Assembly: GCA_037367405.1 (NCBI GenBank)
Contig: JAZKJV010000383.1
Location: 496,001 to 560,000, forward strand
Origin: Ottelia alismoides
Lineage: Eukaryota > Streptophyta > Magnoliopsida > Alismatales > Hydrocharitaceae
Reading direction: 5' to 3'
Length of the DNA: 64,000 nt
The notes beneath the pieces are model-generated. The model saw only the letters and a program-made list of their open reading frames with translations, made no database searches and was not told the origin of the DNA. Below are positions 34,140-45,569 of this stretch, piece by piece. The position numbers and the translations under genes are program-made. The stretch's first letter is position 1. The number at the start of each line of letters is the position of its first letter.

Positions 34140-34274
34140 TGTTGAGAGGGAAAAGAAAGATAACATTCATTGAACCCTAGAGCCCTCTTATACAGGAGAA
34201 AGGCTCTACGGGTAAATTACATAAACCGGACATTAAGAAATACGAACGACAAAAATAACATGAGTATTGTAACA
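34140..34274 (-). repeat. Copia-4 3' LTR
   Basis: tgttgagaggg to attgtaaca, 135 bp, TATA-like cttatacagg (one base changed from the other LTR's cttatatag). Confidence 0.95.
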
Positions 34275-34281
34275 CTCCCCC

Positions 34282-35010
34282 TCAAGCTGGAGCATATATA
34301 TCTATCATGCTAAGCTTGGAGCAACAGTTATGGAAAGAACCTCTGGCCAGAGCCTTAGTAAACATGTCTGCAATTTGATCTCCTGACGCAACATGAGATG
34401 CTGAAATAAGCCCCTTCTGGATCAAGTCTCGAGTGTAGTGGCAGTCTACCTCGATGTGCTTTGTTCTTTCATGGAATGCTGGATTGTTGGCTATAAATAA
34501 AGCTGCTTGATTATCACATTTGAGATGCATGGGAAGAGGTACTTCAATTATTAAGTCAGTTAAGACAGACTTGACCCACATCATCTCAGTACTGCCTTGG
34601 GCCACCGCCCTATATTCTGATTCTGCACTGGATCGAGCAACAACAATCTGTTTCTTACTCTTCCATGAGACTGGTGAGCTGCCAACAAAGACAATAAAAC
34701 CTGAAGTAGACTTCCTATCATTAGGACACCCATCATAATCTGCATCAGAATACCCTGTGACTGAGAGAGATGTATCTCTTCTAAACAGAAGATCGGCGCC
34801 TGGAGATGACTTCAAGTATCTCAGAATCATGAATACAGCGTCCATGAGCGCCTGCCTGGGTTGCTCCATGAATTGACTTACTTTACTCACAACAAAAGCT
34901 ATATCAGGCTTGGTAATAATGATATATAATAATTTCCCTACCAGTTCTCTATAGCGTCTCTTGTCCACCTCCTCAGATCCATCATCATGAAGCTTCACAT
35001 TAGGATCCAT
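34282..35010 (-). pseudogene. Copia-4 RNase H domain
   Basis: A 242-aa stretch after the nonsense codon: MDPNVKLHDD, then the typical VGKLLYI, ILRYLKSSPG, TGYSDADYDGCP, RKSTSGFIVF, VSWKSKKQ-VVARSSAESEY, CDNQAA and HIEVDCHY-RD segments. The acidic residues of the RNase H active site (D in DADYDG, E in AESEY, D in CDNQAA) are visible. It is in the same frame as the RT upstream; a single TGA at about 35029-35031 separates them. Confidence 0.88.
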
Positions 35011-35031
35011 TGGGGTAGTAGCTGGTCTACA

Positions 35032-36972
35032 TCATGTCATTCCTATCTCAGATAGAAGATCAATGATATACTTCCTTTGTGCGATAACCATACCATGTTG
35101 ATTTCGTGCAAATTCCAATCCAAGGAAGTAACAAAGCGTACCCAAGTCATTGGTAACAAATTGCTGTCCAAGGAAGTTCTTTGCTATCTGAATTCCCTGT
35201 GCATTACTGCCAGTGATAACAATGTCATCAAAATAAACCAAGATGACCACAATACCTCGTTGATCTCTCTTTACAAAGAGAGTATGATCTGCAGTGGATC
35301 TGACAAACCCCTTCTGCTCAATCAATTCTGAGAGCTTCTGAAACCAAGCCCTCGGATTCTGCTTAAGGCCATATATAGCCTTATGAAGACGGCATACCAT
35401 ACTGGACTCCCCCTCAGCAGCAAACCCAGGTGGCTGCTGCATGTAGACCTCCTCCTGCAAATCATCATACAAGAACACATTTTTGACATCCAATTGGAAA
35501 AGTGGCCAATCCCTTACCACAACAACAGAAATGAGAATCCGCAAGGTAGAATGACGCGCCACAAGAGAGAATGTGTCATGGTAGTCCACCCCATAGGTTT
35601 GGGTGAACCCACGTGCAACTAGTCTGGCCTTGTATCGGTCCACTGAACCATCAGCGCGTTGCTTCACTGTAAAAACCCATTTGCTACCAACAACAGACAC
35701 ACCTGGTGGAGGCTTGACGATACTCCATGTACCACGCGATTGCAATGCCGCCATCTCTTCTTCCATAGCTAAACGCCACTGACTGCTCTGCAAGGCTTCC
35801 TGATACGATCGTGGTATCTGCACAACTGACAGGGCCACAACAAAGTGCTGAAAGTCCTTGGACAATCGCTCCAAGGAAACATGAGAAGCAAAGTCCACCC
35901 CATACTTGGTGTTCATCGTACGTGCACGCTTCTGCCTCCGAAGTGCAATAGGAATATCGAGATCATCAATATTAGTAGTAGATATATCATCTGCACCCTG
36001 TAACTCTGCCTGTACGTGCAAATCACCCGTGCCATCAGGAGAACTCAAATGTTCAGTACATACCTCGGGCGTGCTGGATGATGGAGGAGGCACATGAGCA
36101 GGGGGTCTTCGCTGGTAAACCTGAGGAAAGAAAGTAGGAGACTGCGATGGAGGTGGCAGAGGTGGTGGTGGTGGTGATGATGGTGGTGGTGGAGGTGGTG
36201 AAGAGCATAGTAATGACGGAGGAGGAGGCATATAGATATTTTCACCTTCCTCTGAAGGAGAAAGACTGTCACCAGTGGGAGAGAAATACATAATAGACTC
36301 AAAGAAGGTGACATCGGCACTGACATAGTTACTTCTTCGAACCGAGTCAAAACAACGATATCCTTTTTGGGTTTTAGAGTACCCAACAAACACACATTTA
36401 ACCGACCTGGGAGAAAGCTTGTCAAGACCAGGAGAGAATTGGTGAACAAATGCAACTGAACCAAACACACGAGGCGTAAGCGAGAAAAGATCCTTTTCGG
36501 GAAACGCAACCGAGAACGAAATCTTCTCCCCTAACACTGACGAAAGCATACGATTTACCAGATAACAAGCAGTTAGAACCGCATCTCCCCAATAGGAATG
36601 AGGAGTACGACTCTGAATCAAGAGGGTTCTGGTAACGTCCAAAAGATGGCGGTGTTTCCTTTCAGCTACCCCATTTTGTTGGGAGGTATAAGCACACGAT
36701 GTCTGATGTACAATGCCATGAGACATAAGAAATTGAGAGAGTTGAGTGCTACAAAATTCGAGAGCATTGTCAGAACGTATGTACTTGACTCTGGCAGAAA
36801 AAATGTTCTTCAATTCATTAATAAAAGACCGAATAACATAACCACCATCAGACTTGTTCTTAAGAAGAAACACCCAAGACAACCTCGAAAACTCATCGAC
36901 AACAACAATATAAAACCTGTGTCCCTGATGATCTGGGACACGACTTGGACCCCAAATATCGAAATGAAACAA
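35032..36972 (-). pseudogene. Copia-4 integrase and reverse transcriptase
   Basis: A 646-aa uninterrupted frame. Integrase core: FDIWGPSRVPDHQGHRFY, VDEFSRLSWVF, IRSDNALEF and the QQNGVAERKHR motif, supplying the D, D and E of the DDE site. It is followed by the YWGDAVLTACYLVNRM and GYSKTQKGYRCFD segments, then a Pro-rich hinge. RT: WRLAMEEEMAAL, WVFTVKQRADGSVDRYKARL, FQLDVKNVFL, YGLKQNPRAW and the catalytic YFDDIVITGS. Two deviations from the family stand out: KNVFLYDDL instead of the usual KNAFLHGDL. The frame ends at TGA immediately before RNase H, so a full pol protein would not be made without readthrough. Confidence 0.9.
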
Positions 36973-37025
36973 CTCAAATAGACCCTGATGACTCTGGAAA
37001 GAAGATCAATGATGCTTCCCAAGCT

Positions 37026-37543
37026 GGCATGCCTCACACTGAAAGGTGGAGCGAGGAGAAATCTGTGGAAGAACATGAACCAGCTTTTGCAGAGGAAGGT
37101 GACCAAATCGCAGATGCCACATGTATGGAGACACAGACCCGTTGTGAAGAGACGATGAGGCACCAGCAAACGGAGACTGCACAAGTCTGTAAAGCCCAGT
37201 TCCAATCACTCTGCCCGTGAGTATGTCCTGAAACACAAGAGCAGAAGGATCAAATATGGCACGACAATGTAAATCTTTAGGATCAAATATGGCATGCCTC
37301 GCACTGAAAGGTGGAGCGAGGAGAAATCTGTGGAAGAACATGGACCAGCTTTTGCAGAGGAAGGTGACCAAATCGCAGATGCCACATGTATGGAGACACA
37401 GACCCGTTGTGAAGAGACAATGAGGCACCAGCATACGGAGACTGCACAAGTCTGTAAAGCCCAGTTCCAATCACTCTGCCCGTGAGTATGTCCTGAAACA
37501 CAAGAGCAGAAGGATCAAATATGGTACGACAATGTAAATCTTT
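37026..37543 (-). repeat. 265-bp tandem duplication in Copia-4 pre-integrase region
   Basis: Segment starting ggcatgcctc at 37026 recurs at 37291 (period 265) with few differences and runs to about 37543. It duplicates the FQDILTGRVIGTGLYRLVQS to FQCEACQ segment before integrase. 265 is not a multiple of three, so the duplication itself shifts the frame between protease and integrase. The junction carries gatcaaatatggca, matching sequence within the unit. Confidence 0.9.
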
Positions 37544-37888
37544 AGTGATCTGACTAATTGATAGTAAATTCATAGAAAATTCATGAGCATAGAGAACATT
37601 AGGAAGCCTCAAGATAGAAGTCAACTGCACCTCCCCCTGACCAGTGATGGGGGAATGTGTACCATCTGCTATCACAACTGACCGTCCATGCTGAACAAGA
37701 GTAAAGACACTAAACTGTCCTTTGTCACCACATAGATGATGTGATGCACCTGAATCCATAATCCACTCTGACAAGTCTGTCCTGTAACAAGTAGTAAAGG
37801 CATACTCTGTACCTGACGTAGACGCTGATGCTGAAGCAGCAACCTCTGATGATCCTGAAGGAGATCCGGTCGAATTGGCAGTGGGCAT
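37544..37888 (-). pseudogene. Copia-4 protease
   Basis: WIMDSGASHHLCGDKGQF aspartic protease site with DSG intact, then VVIADGTHSPITGQGEV and SILRLPNVLYAHEF, matching the family. The frame continues as 37283-37888 into the first copy of the pre-integrase duplication and then stops. Confidence 0.88.
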
Positions 37889-38062
37889 AATCTCCCTGAG
37901 TCGAGCAACGAGCTCATCAAATCGCTGATCAGAGGCAGGTGAAGGGCTCCCTGCTGGTTGTATCTACTCTGCAACTCGGGCTGAAGGAGGAAACCCATGC
38001 TTGGAATAGCATGTATCCTCAGAGTGGCCAGATCTATGGCAGTAGGTGCACGGCTGACGTGG

Positions 38063-38727
38063 TCAACCACCCCCTCCTCTGCCACGATTAGAGCTCCCCC
38101 TACCACGATACGGTAAATGGCTTCCCCTACCACGAGAGGCGGCCATAGCTGAAGATGTCTGGGACTGCAGAGTACCTCCTGAGGATATAGATAGTCTATT
38201 CAATCTGCGATATGCCTCCTCCATTGGAGGTATGGTAGCGTCAGTAAGGATTTGGGCACGAGCAGCATCATACTCAGAATCAAGAGCTGCTAGAAAGGCT
38301 CCCGTCATCACAGAATCTCTATATGCCTTGAGTTGCTCTGGCGTAACAGTCAAGGGAATATAACTATGCAACTTCTCAAACATACCCCTCAATGAAGTAT
38401 AGATGGTATGAAGGGGACGACCATTCTGCTTGGATGTGAAGATATCGTGTTGGAGCTGAAGTATCTTCGACTCATTCTTCGCCGGTATGTGGCGGCGAGA
38501 ATGTCCCACATAGCCTTTGTCGTTGGCTGGCTCAGAATATCATTTGCTATCTCGGATGACACAGTCCCAGATATCCATACTCGTGCATAAGCATCATCTG
38601 CCTCCCATGAGGCATTCGTCTCAGTCTTGTCACTCGGTTCCACCATCGTGAGGATGTGCTTCTTGCCATTACACTGCATCGGACTCATGAACTGCATGGC
38701 CCACAGTTCATAATTGGTTCCATCCAT
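38063..38727 (-). pseudogene. Copia-4 gag
   Basis: Starts MDGTNYELWAMQ at 38727 and runs about 75 codons (ILSQPTTKAMWDILAATY). After a frameshift near 38490-38500 it continues in another frame (38063-38509) with the coat-type GMFEKLHSYIPLTVTPEQL and FLAALDSEYDAARAQIL segments and an Arg/Gly-rich tail (RGRGSSNRGRG). Beyond a stop, CTYCHRSGHSEDTC at about 38010-38060 is the CCHC zinc knuckle. Confidence 0.85.
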
Positions 38728-39210
38728 TTTGACAGTGGGTGCCGGACCTTTGAAAGCACCAGGGATGAAACATCCATTTTGTTGTTAGACATGATGACAA
38801 CTATATTCAAGACTGGGCTGAGAAAGTAGAGAAAATGGCGTCTACACTGACATACAGGAAGATGGTTGTGGGTGCAGACTCGTACCACAACCACTTCCAT
38901 TCGTGAGAGAGTCCTTCGGGTAGCTAGGATGCTAGGGCTTCCATGTGAAACCCTAGAGAACCCAAAGAACCAAGAGCCCGCAGGAAACCCTCACGCGTGA
39001 AGATGAAACGGACAACGCGTGACGGAGAGGGAACCGTCGGGTCGGGCCGCTACGGCGGCAACTGTGAGCCCGAAGGAGGGGCTGGGCAGCAGCGGTTGTG
39101 AGCCTGAAGGAGGGGCTGGGCGGCGGCGGCGGCAAGTCCAAGGGTTAGGGTTTTGGTGGGGCAAGGTTCTAGGGCACAGGCTCCGGTCTAGGACCGTCGC
39201 TCTGATACCA

Positions 39211-39345
39211 TGTTGAGAGGGAAAAGAAAGATAACATTCATTGAACCCTAGATCCCTCTTATATAGAAGAAAGGCTCTATAGGTAAATTACATAAACCGG
39301 ACAATAAGAAATACGAACGACAAAAATAACATGAGTATTGTAACA
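39211..39345 (-). repeat. Copia-4 5' LTR
   Basis: 135 bp, with TATA box (minus CTATATAAG) at about 39260 and the primer-binding site directly on its left (39199-39210). On the plus strand it points away from the EDR4-like gene, so LTR-driven transcription would run leftward. Confidence 0.95.
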
Positions 39346-39782
39346 GATACTATTGGGCGTATAAAGTGCAAGTCATGGGCCTCCTCACCATATCCACAAA
39401 TGGGAAAAATCCTGTGCAAATCAATACAAACCTATGTAAACATGTCAGCAAAAACTCCTCAGAAGGTATGGTGCATGGCATGTAAGTCTCCATTGTATCA
39501 CAGGTAAACTAATGTACTAATATTTATAAGGGTTACTGGGTTGTGCCATTAGCAAGCACTACAAGGCCTTGAAACCAAGAGGTTGACCCATGCTGATGCA
39601 CCTTTTGTGCACCCTCTGTACTTGGTAATGCCTGTTCTAGGTGTCCTTCAGTCATTAACCGATTATTGATGAAAGTCGCTATTCTTCCTTATAGAATACA
39701 ACATTTGAGGAGTAAATAACTGCTTTCTGCTGACCTGCAAGGATGATTAGGGCATAACTGATAAAAAAAGGCTCAGCCGGCA
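39346..39782 (+). promoter_or_regulatory. Presumed promoter/5' UTR of the EDR4-like gene
   Basis: 437 bp between the Copia-4 TSD and the start codon. No clear TATA box at a usual distance. Possible splice signals (ggtatgg, gtaagtctcc at about 39470-39490) mean a 5' UTR intron is possible, in which case Copia-4 could be within the transcription unit rather than upstream. Confidence 0.35.
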
Positions 39783-41608
39783 ATGCTTCCCAAATTCCGC
39801 TTAGTTCACTGTCCACAATGCAGAGAGCTTCTGACAGAATTTGCTGATATTCCCTTGTATCGTTGTGGCAGATGTGATGCAATTCTTCAAGGTATGTTCA
39901 TGTAATATCTTCTTGTCACATACTTTATTGTTGGACCTAAGATGTGCTAGGAAGCTTGTTCTTTCATGCAGCAAAAAATTTCAGGTCTGTGGTGGTAAAT
40001 GAAAGAGCTTACAGCAGTTCCACGGCAACTGAAGATGGTCCATGTACACTTACATATACAAATGATTCTGATGATGATTCATTACCCCAGAATGATAGAT
40101 CTGCGATCTACCAAAGCGAAAGAGATGCTAGTGACTTGGAGTTGCTTTCCGTGAAGGTTGGCACCATGACTGCAATAAATGTTCCCCCAGTCATTGGTGG
40201 TGAACATAAATGTACTGTGACAAAGAACACTTCTGAACAACAAGGAAATATGAATGAAAATGCGTCTTCAAGCAATTTAGAAATTTCAGAATCAACTGAT
40301 GGTAAGGGAGAGGCCTTAAAGATAGATGGCCATAACATGAAGCAGGATGTGGTTGATGGGAATCCTGTTAGTATAACTAATGACGAGAAAACAGGAGCTG
40401 TTTCTTGTCACGGAGGGAGTGAATCATCTTCAGATTCCTCTGGATGCAAGTATGAGAAAGGAGAAATTATCTTCATGGATAGCATAGCCGCTTATCCCTA
40501 TAAATCGTTTGATGGGAGGAACTTCGTCGCAGGCAAATCATTCGGGCGAAAAATGCCCAGCACATCAGAAGAATCATCCTCTGTGCAAGATTGGCTGGAA
40601 TCTGAAAGTGTTACATCCTTCGGAGGTTTATCGAGGACCTCAAATGCTGGGATTTCAGAAGTTGACCGCAGAAAGATACTCAGGAAGATTGATGAACTTC
40701 GGAATCAGCTTATAAGAACTCGTATTCGAAGTAGGGGACTGGATGTGGGAGATCATGCCAGAGGCGCTGGTCGAGCTGGCAGTCACCATCGATTTGATTC
40801 ATTTGATTCCAGCCACAGCCGTCAAAGTTCCCTGTCAATTTCACAGCATTCCTTTTCTATGGTTGAAACTAGTAACAATGTCGGTCATATCCAATCAACT
40901 TCAATGTTGTTGCGGCCTACCCAATCACATTGCTTATCGAGGGACCATGACCAGGCCTCTGGACAATCTGAACATGGCCCCTTCAGCAGTGGCATCTACA
41001 GGAACAGTTGCCATATATGCTCCAAACATTTGAAATCTGATGGCTTTCAATACTTTGCACCTTCAAATCCTGTGCGTTATTACCACAATGCACAGAGGCA
41101 TGAGCTACATAGCCACGATATGCAGAACCGAAATAGCAAAATGGAACAGCTCGATGTGAAGCGTCATTGCAGGCCGATCCTGGGTGGTTCAAGCTTCATT
41201 TCCTGTTACAAATGCCTACGGGTGCTCGAAATGCCGGATGACTTCCAATTTTTTATGAGAACCCATGCCAAATTGCAGTGTGGATTTTGCTTCGAAGTAT
41301 TAAAGTTCTCCGTCTATAAAAAGACCAAGATTGTTCCCTACTGCTTCGCATTTGAGCAGATTCCACACACCGAGTTGGAGGATTATAGCAATGCAACCTT
41401 GCCAGTACGAGGCACACCTCCCAACCATTATAATTCTCAAAGTTGGGGGGTTCCTTACTTCAATGAGTATGATCTGTCTGCTTCCAGTTTCTATTCTATG
41501 GAAGGTGAGGATAAGCCTTATAGAGGAACATGCGAAATTCAGGTACCCCTGCATAGTCTTATGGGATACATATCTGCAAGTGAAGTCTTGTATCAAGACC
41601 AGGAGTGA
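39783..41608 (+). CDS. EDR4-like zinc-ribbon protein (two exons)
   Basis: Exon 1 is 39783-39891 (splice donor AAG|GTATGT), intron 39892-39971 (acceptor TTCATGCAG), exon 2 39972-41608, giving 581 residues in one frame across the splice. Exon 1 encodes MLPKFRLVHCPQC and PLYRCGRCDAILQ, the paired CxxC N-terminus of plant EDR4-like proteins. Central regions include YPYKSFDGRNF and the RRKILRKIDELRNQL coiled segment. Residues about 448-476 form the zinc-ribbon_12 domain (CYKC and CGFC pairs). The C-terminus holds the PLHSLMGY motif. In Arabidopsis, EDR4 is a negative regulator of powdery mildew resistance that binds clathrin heavy chain and affects EDR1 localisation; whether this copy does so is inference. 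At 581 aa it is shorter than many relatives. It looks intact; extra 5' exons cannot be excluded. Confidence 0.8.
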
Positions 41609-43200
41609 TGAAAATAGTGTCCACTGCAATTGCATCGATTCCTTTGTATACTGCAGAGATTTTACTATCATTGTGATGCAAAATTAGTGTTTATCAGGGA
41701 ATGAAACAACTTCAGAAAGTAATACATTGCCTCCTATTGTGGAACACTGTGTCAGATGGCAGTCTTGTCTGGTTATGATGAATCCGGCATCTTTATTATC
41801 AATCTGATCCCAAAACATCGCAGAAGGAGATGACCAGTGGAGCCGTCTGCCATCGGTGTGTTGTAAGCTTCTTTCTTTAGCTTTTGGGTGTTAAAATTTC
41901 ACATTTGTATATTAATGAATCGTATTTCCCCCTCCTATTTACCACTGCGGTTAATTAATAATAGCATTTGTGCATGATCGGCGAAAATACAATGATCACT
42001 GTCAGTTTCGTTTTTAGACAACAGTTTGGATTACAGAGGGGTTTCTATTGAATTTGAAAAACACTTATTCAAGGTGTTGGAATATGTAATAGAGGGGTAA
42101 TTAGATATCTCCATGATACAATTACCCACACTAATGTTTAGTTCCACATACGTCTGTGTCTGTTCTTGTATGTCTCATTTCACTTATTCAAGAATTTCAC
42201 TCATATTTAGTCCTTAGGGAGTAGGATTCCACGCAAAATTGGAGCATCCACTTTTATATTTTTATGTTCCTTGTCCTTGATTATCGATTTTGCTTCCGTG
42301 TTTATATTTCAACACAAGGGAATAACATCCAATTGGAGTTCAGTGTTGCAATCCGTACAGGAAAGGAACCTAGTAGTCCTATATTTGTGAGCACAAAAAT
42401 GGACTTATTTATGGATTAATATCACATCTATATTTGAAAAAAAGTGCGTAGATATAGTAGAGACGCATCCATGCCATGTTGGACTAGATTGGGTTTGTGG
42501 CGCGGCTGGTAAGATATAGGACATGGCCGTGAGATATGATTCTGACCTAATTTGAATTTTGGTAAGTTATTTCCACTTTCTTATGTTCTTAAATTTCCAC
42601 TAGCAAGCCAACAACACACCTCTTTATTTACATGGTATTGATTAGGGTTACAAGGGCACCCTCTCTTGCATTCTTTTTTCTCACATTTCAGTGAGATCTG
42701 GATGAGTTCTTTGAGGTGGCTTTTGAGGAAGATTGTGATGAAGGACATCACTGGAAGTGCGCCATTGCCCCTCGACGGGAACATTGTTATGTGGGAGCAT
42801 TACACCATGGTCTAGTGTCATGGAGGGAATATATTTCTCCGTGAGCTTCTTCATTTATGTTCTAATGATATTTGGCCAAACTTGATTTTTCCTTTCAGTT
42901 TGTCAATGTGTGCCCATATGCTTGTGTATTATTGTGGCCTTATTGTTTTTCTGTCTATTTTGTGTCACAAATATGCAAATGTTGTTTGGTCGTCAATCAG
43001 TGAAATTATTTATCTGTCCGTGGTTGATATTATTTCTTATTCACTGAGATATAGGTGTATGATGCATAGGACTCAGCTCAAGAAAGACTCAAAGGACCCA
43101 GCCTCGTCGAATAGAAAAAGAAGAGCTGGAATACAGGGAGGGACTCAGTAGTCACTCTATGCTGTATATGGATGCATAAATAGCCCTAACCTGTTCAATA
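41609..43200. other. 3' flank of the EDR4-like gene
   Basis: Likely 3' UTR to about 41930 (AT-rich, attaatgaatcg as possible polyadenylation context). 42660-42800 has a codon-like segment (KDITGSAPLPLDGN on the plus strand after a tttcag) that could be an exon of an unrecognised gene; no family assignment. Confidence 0.4.
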
Positions 43201-43213
43201 ATTTTTTATGACA

Positions 43214-43526
43214 TGATCGATCACATCTCACTGCTGGTTAATTATTGATTGATCACTTTGATGACTTGATTGATCACTTTATGTTAATGGCTAAATTTTG
43301 ATTGATCATTTTTTGTGACATGATCAATCACTTTTTGTACTAATTTGATCGATCAATCACTTGTGCGACCTGATCGATCACTCATTGGTACTATCCATTA
43401 TTGATTGATCACTTAATTGATCTGATCTATCATCTTTTGAAAGATCCCATCAACTATCAATTGATAAGTCTTTCAACTCTACTTTATTGATCGATCACTT
43501 ATCTTGATTAATCATTATGTTGATCA
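43214..43526. repeat. Array of TGATCGATCA-type palindromes
   Basis: Ten copies of TGAT(C/T)(G/A)ATCA and close variants at 43214, 43246, 43267, 43299, 43321, 43346, 43371, 43402, 43488 and 43505, many followed by CTTT or CACTT. Spacings between the first eight are 32, 21, 32, 22, 25, 25 and 31 bases. The intervening sequence is not well conserved, so it is not a simple tandem repeat. Confidence 0.8.
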
Positions 43527-43980
43527 AACAAGTGTTTTTTTTTCAGGAAAGCTTTTAAAGCTAACCTCATCCCGATTTAACCTCAATGACTCTATCAAGC
43601 CCTGATGTCTATTCTACATCTATGTATGCTCCTATGCTCTTCATTCTTTTATTGAGTAACACACAAGCGCATATTTTTCGAGAGCCACAAATACTTCCAT
43701 AAAGCATTTCATTGCTCTCTTCAAGCGTTGATCGATGTTGCTTAGTCTCCGTCTCTTTTTGATTCGCGAAAGATACACTTCCAAACACAATTCATCTTTA
43801 CTTGTAGTCAACCTTCAACTGTTCATTGCGATCATTGCGGGTTTGAGTATTCTACCTTTCTATTTTCGATTTTGTTTTTCATTAACACATATTACCTTGC
43901 TTATAGATTTTGTGGGCTTGAAGAAAAGATTGCTTGTAACTAGTTCTTATATTATTGTTGTAAAGGTTGCTTGGTTTATG
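43527..43980. other. Gene-free stretch
   Basis: No feature recognised; a hydrophobic short frame (43735-44112) overlaps the minisatellite below and is not considered a gene. Confidence 0.4.
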
Positions 43981-44125
43981 ATCAAAGTTGTGGTAACTTT
44001 AATGTGTTATCCAAAGTTGTCGAAAGTTTCTAGATGTGATCCAAAATGGTGTACTTCGGTTAGGTACTTTTGTATGTGTGATTCAAAGCTGTGGAAACTC
44101 TTTGGTGTGTGATCCGAAGTAGTTG
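43981..44125. repeat. Degenerate 31-bp minisatellite, about 4.5 units
   Basis: Units begin atc(c)aaagttgtgg: 43981, 44009, 44039 (this one expanded to 42 bp), 44081 and a partial unit at 44112. Unit ends share gtgtgtg. Confidence 0.65.
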
Positions 44126-44759
44126 TAAAAATGAGTGAGTTATCCATTGCAAATAAATCGGTAGAATGAGTGTTTGATCGGCTTAGTCGATGAGTAATCC
44201 TGAGTCAAGAGACTTTGATCTTAGTTTTTCCACATAAACATCTCTGTGCAAGTGATGATTGTTTCTATTTGATTGATATTTTGGACCTGTTTGATTGCGA
44301 TATTTTTTATCTGGTCATTCATTATTTTGAGATATCTAGTATTCAGCCTCTCTAGTATTATCACGATCCTACACTTATTAAAAGGAACTTGAGTCGAAGC
44401 TTTCCAAAGCTTTATTTGAGTGATTAAAATGTTAGGCTTCATTATTAAGTAGATATGAAGCATTTTTTTGAGTAATAGCCTTGAGCTAGAACCAATTTTT
44501 TGATTCAATTATGTTTATTTGTGCATAATTTGATGTTGAATTGTTTTGTGTTGATGACTATCGTCGGGAAACTTCAAATCAATGATCACTCCCCTCGATT
44601 TCGATTGTATTTAACACCTATATTGTACATGCAAAGCTTTCTATATTATTTGCATGTTCATTTGAGGCTTTAGAAGATTATATTGTACATTAGTGAAATC
44701 CTTCTTATATCTCCGAAAAGTCTACTCTAATTTAAGAGGTCTGATAAAAATCTTATATA
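44126..44759. other. Gene-free stretch
   Basis: AT-rich, nothing recognised. Confidence 0.4.
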
Positions 44760-45550
44760 GTTATAATGATATATTATACTGGAAATAAAAACTGGTAATA
44801 TTAAAAATACTCAAAAATACACAAATTCATAAAATACATAAAAAATATAAAAATACTTCTAAAAATCCTAAAAAAATTATATACAGTATCATTTACTATA
44901 TTTCACATAACAAATTAAACAAAATAAAAATTTAATATTAAAACCAATTAAAAATAAAAAATACACAAAATGTCAAAAAATCATAACTAGTTCTATAAAA
45001 ATTGAAAAAATACGCATAATACCTCATTTGAAAAATATTTTTACCTGCTTTCTATTAAAAGTAAAAGGAAAATATTTTTTCTATTTTCTTTCTTTAAAAA
45101 GAAATAAGTTCCTGTTTTAAATAAAAACATTGTTTTCTTCTTTAAAAAGTAATTCTAAAAGCCAAAAAATATTAAAAACCTCTAAAAATTTCATAAAAAT
45201 ATTAAAAAATTAAAACATAAAAATTACAAAATAAAAACCAAATAAAAAAATATCAAATCAAATACCTATATTTTCTACCTATAGGTATATAAAATTACAA
45301 AAACGATATAAAATTTATAAAATCAAATAAAAATCCAAAAAAATTCCCTAAAATAAATAAAAATTAGAAAACTCTTTGACCCCAGTTTCTCTATTATTTT
45401 ACCTTAGTTTTCCACAGTTTGCCTCACTGAGTTCGAGACTCTCGTACTTATCGTTATACCTTTGAGTTTAGGAGTATAAAAAATATAAATAAATTTTCTG
45501 GTAAAATCCATTGGCCGATACAACGACCATTGTTCGTTCTTTCTTTTTAG
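44760..45550. repeat. A-rich sequence, probable decayed Athila/Tat-type LTR remnant
   Basis: 44760-45360 consists of runs such as aaaaatcctaaaaa, the style also seen at 53.46-54.08 and 56.0-56.6 kb. It is followed by gagttcgagactctcg and gatacaacgaccattgttcg, which resemble the end of the Athila LTR at 56650-56800 (tgttcgaccctggg, cacaacgaccattcc). Assignment rests on these short matches. Confidence 0.45.
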
Positions 45551-45569
45551 AACATTAGACCAGATGTTG

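Larger units (their letters stand above)
34140..39345 (-). mobile_element. Copia-4: nearly complete Ty1/Copia retrotransposon
   Basis: 5206-bp minus-strand element with two 135-bp LTRs (34140-34274 and 39211-39345) differing at about 6 positions (about 96% identity) and a perfect 5-bp target duplication GATAC (34135-34139 and 39346-39350). Primer-binding site TGGTATCAGAGC (minus) next to 39211 and polypurine tract GAGGGGGAG next to 34275. Order on the minus strand: gag, protease, integrase, reverse transcriptase, RNase H. Damage consists of one frameshift in gag, stops between gag and protease, a 265-bp duplication, and one nonsense codon between RT and RNase H. With plant substitution rates usually assumed, the LTR divergence points to an insertion of the order of one to two million years. 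Confidence 0.95.

Noticed and set aside
43214..43526. CRISPR-like array
   Set aside because: Repeat unit is only 10 bp, spacers vary, and the DNA is plant nuclear; no CRISPR is expected or seen.
43735..44112. 125-codon hydrophobic frame
   Set aside because: No domain, no start context, and its end overlaps a minisatellite.
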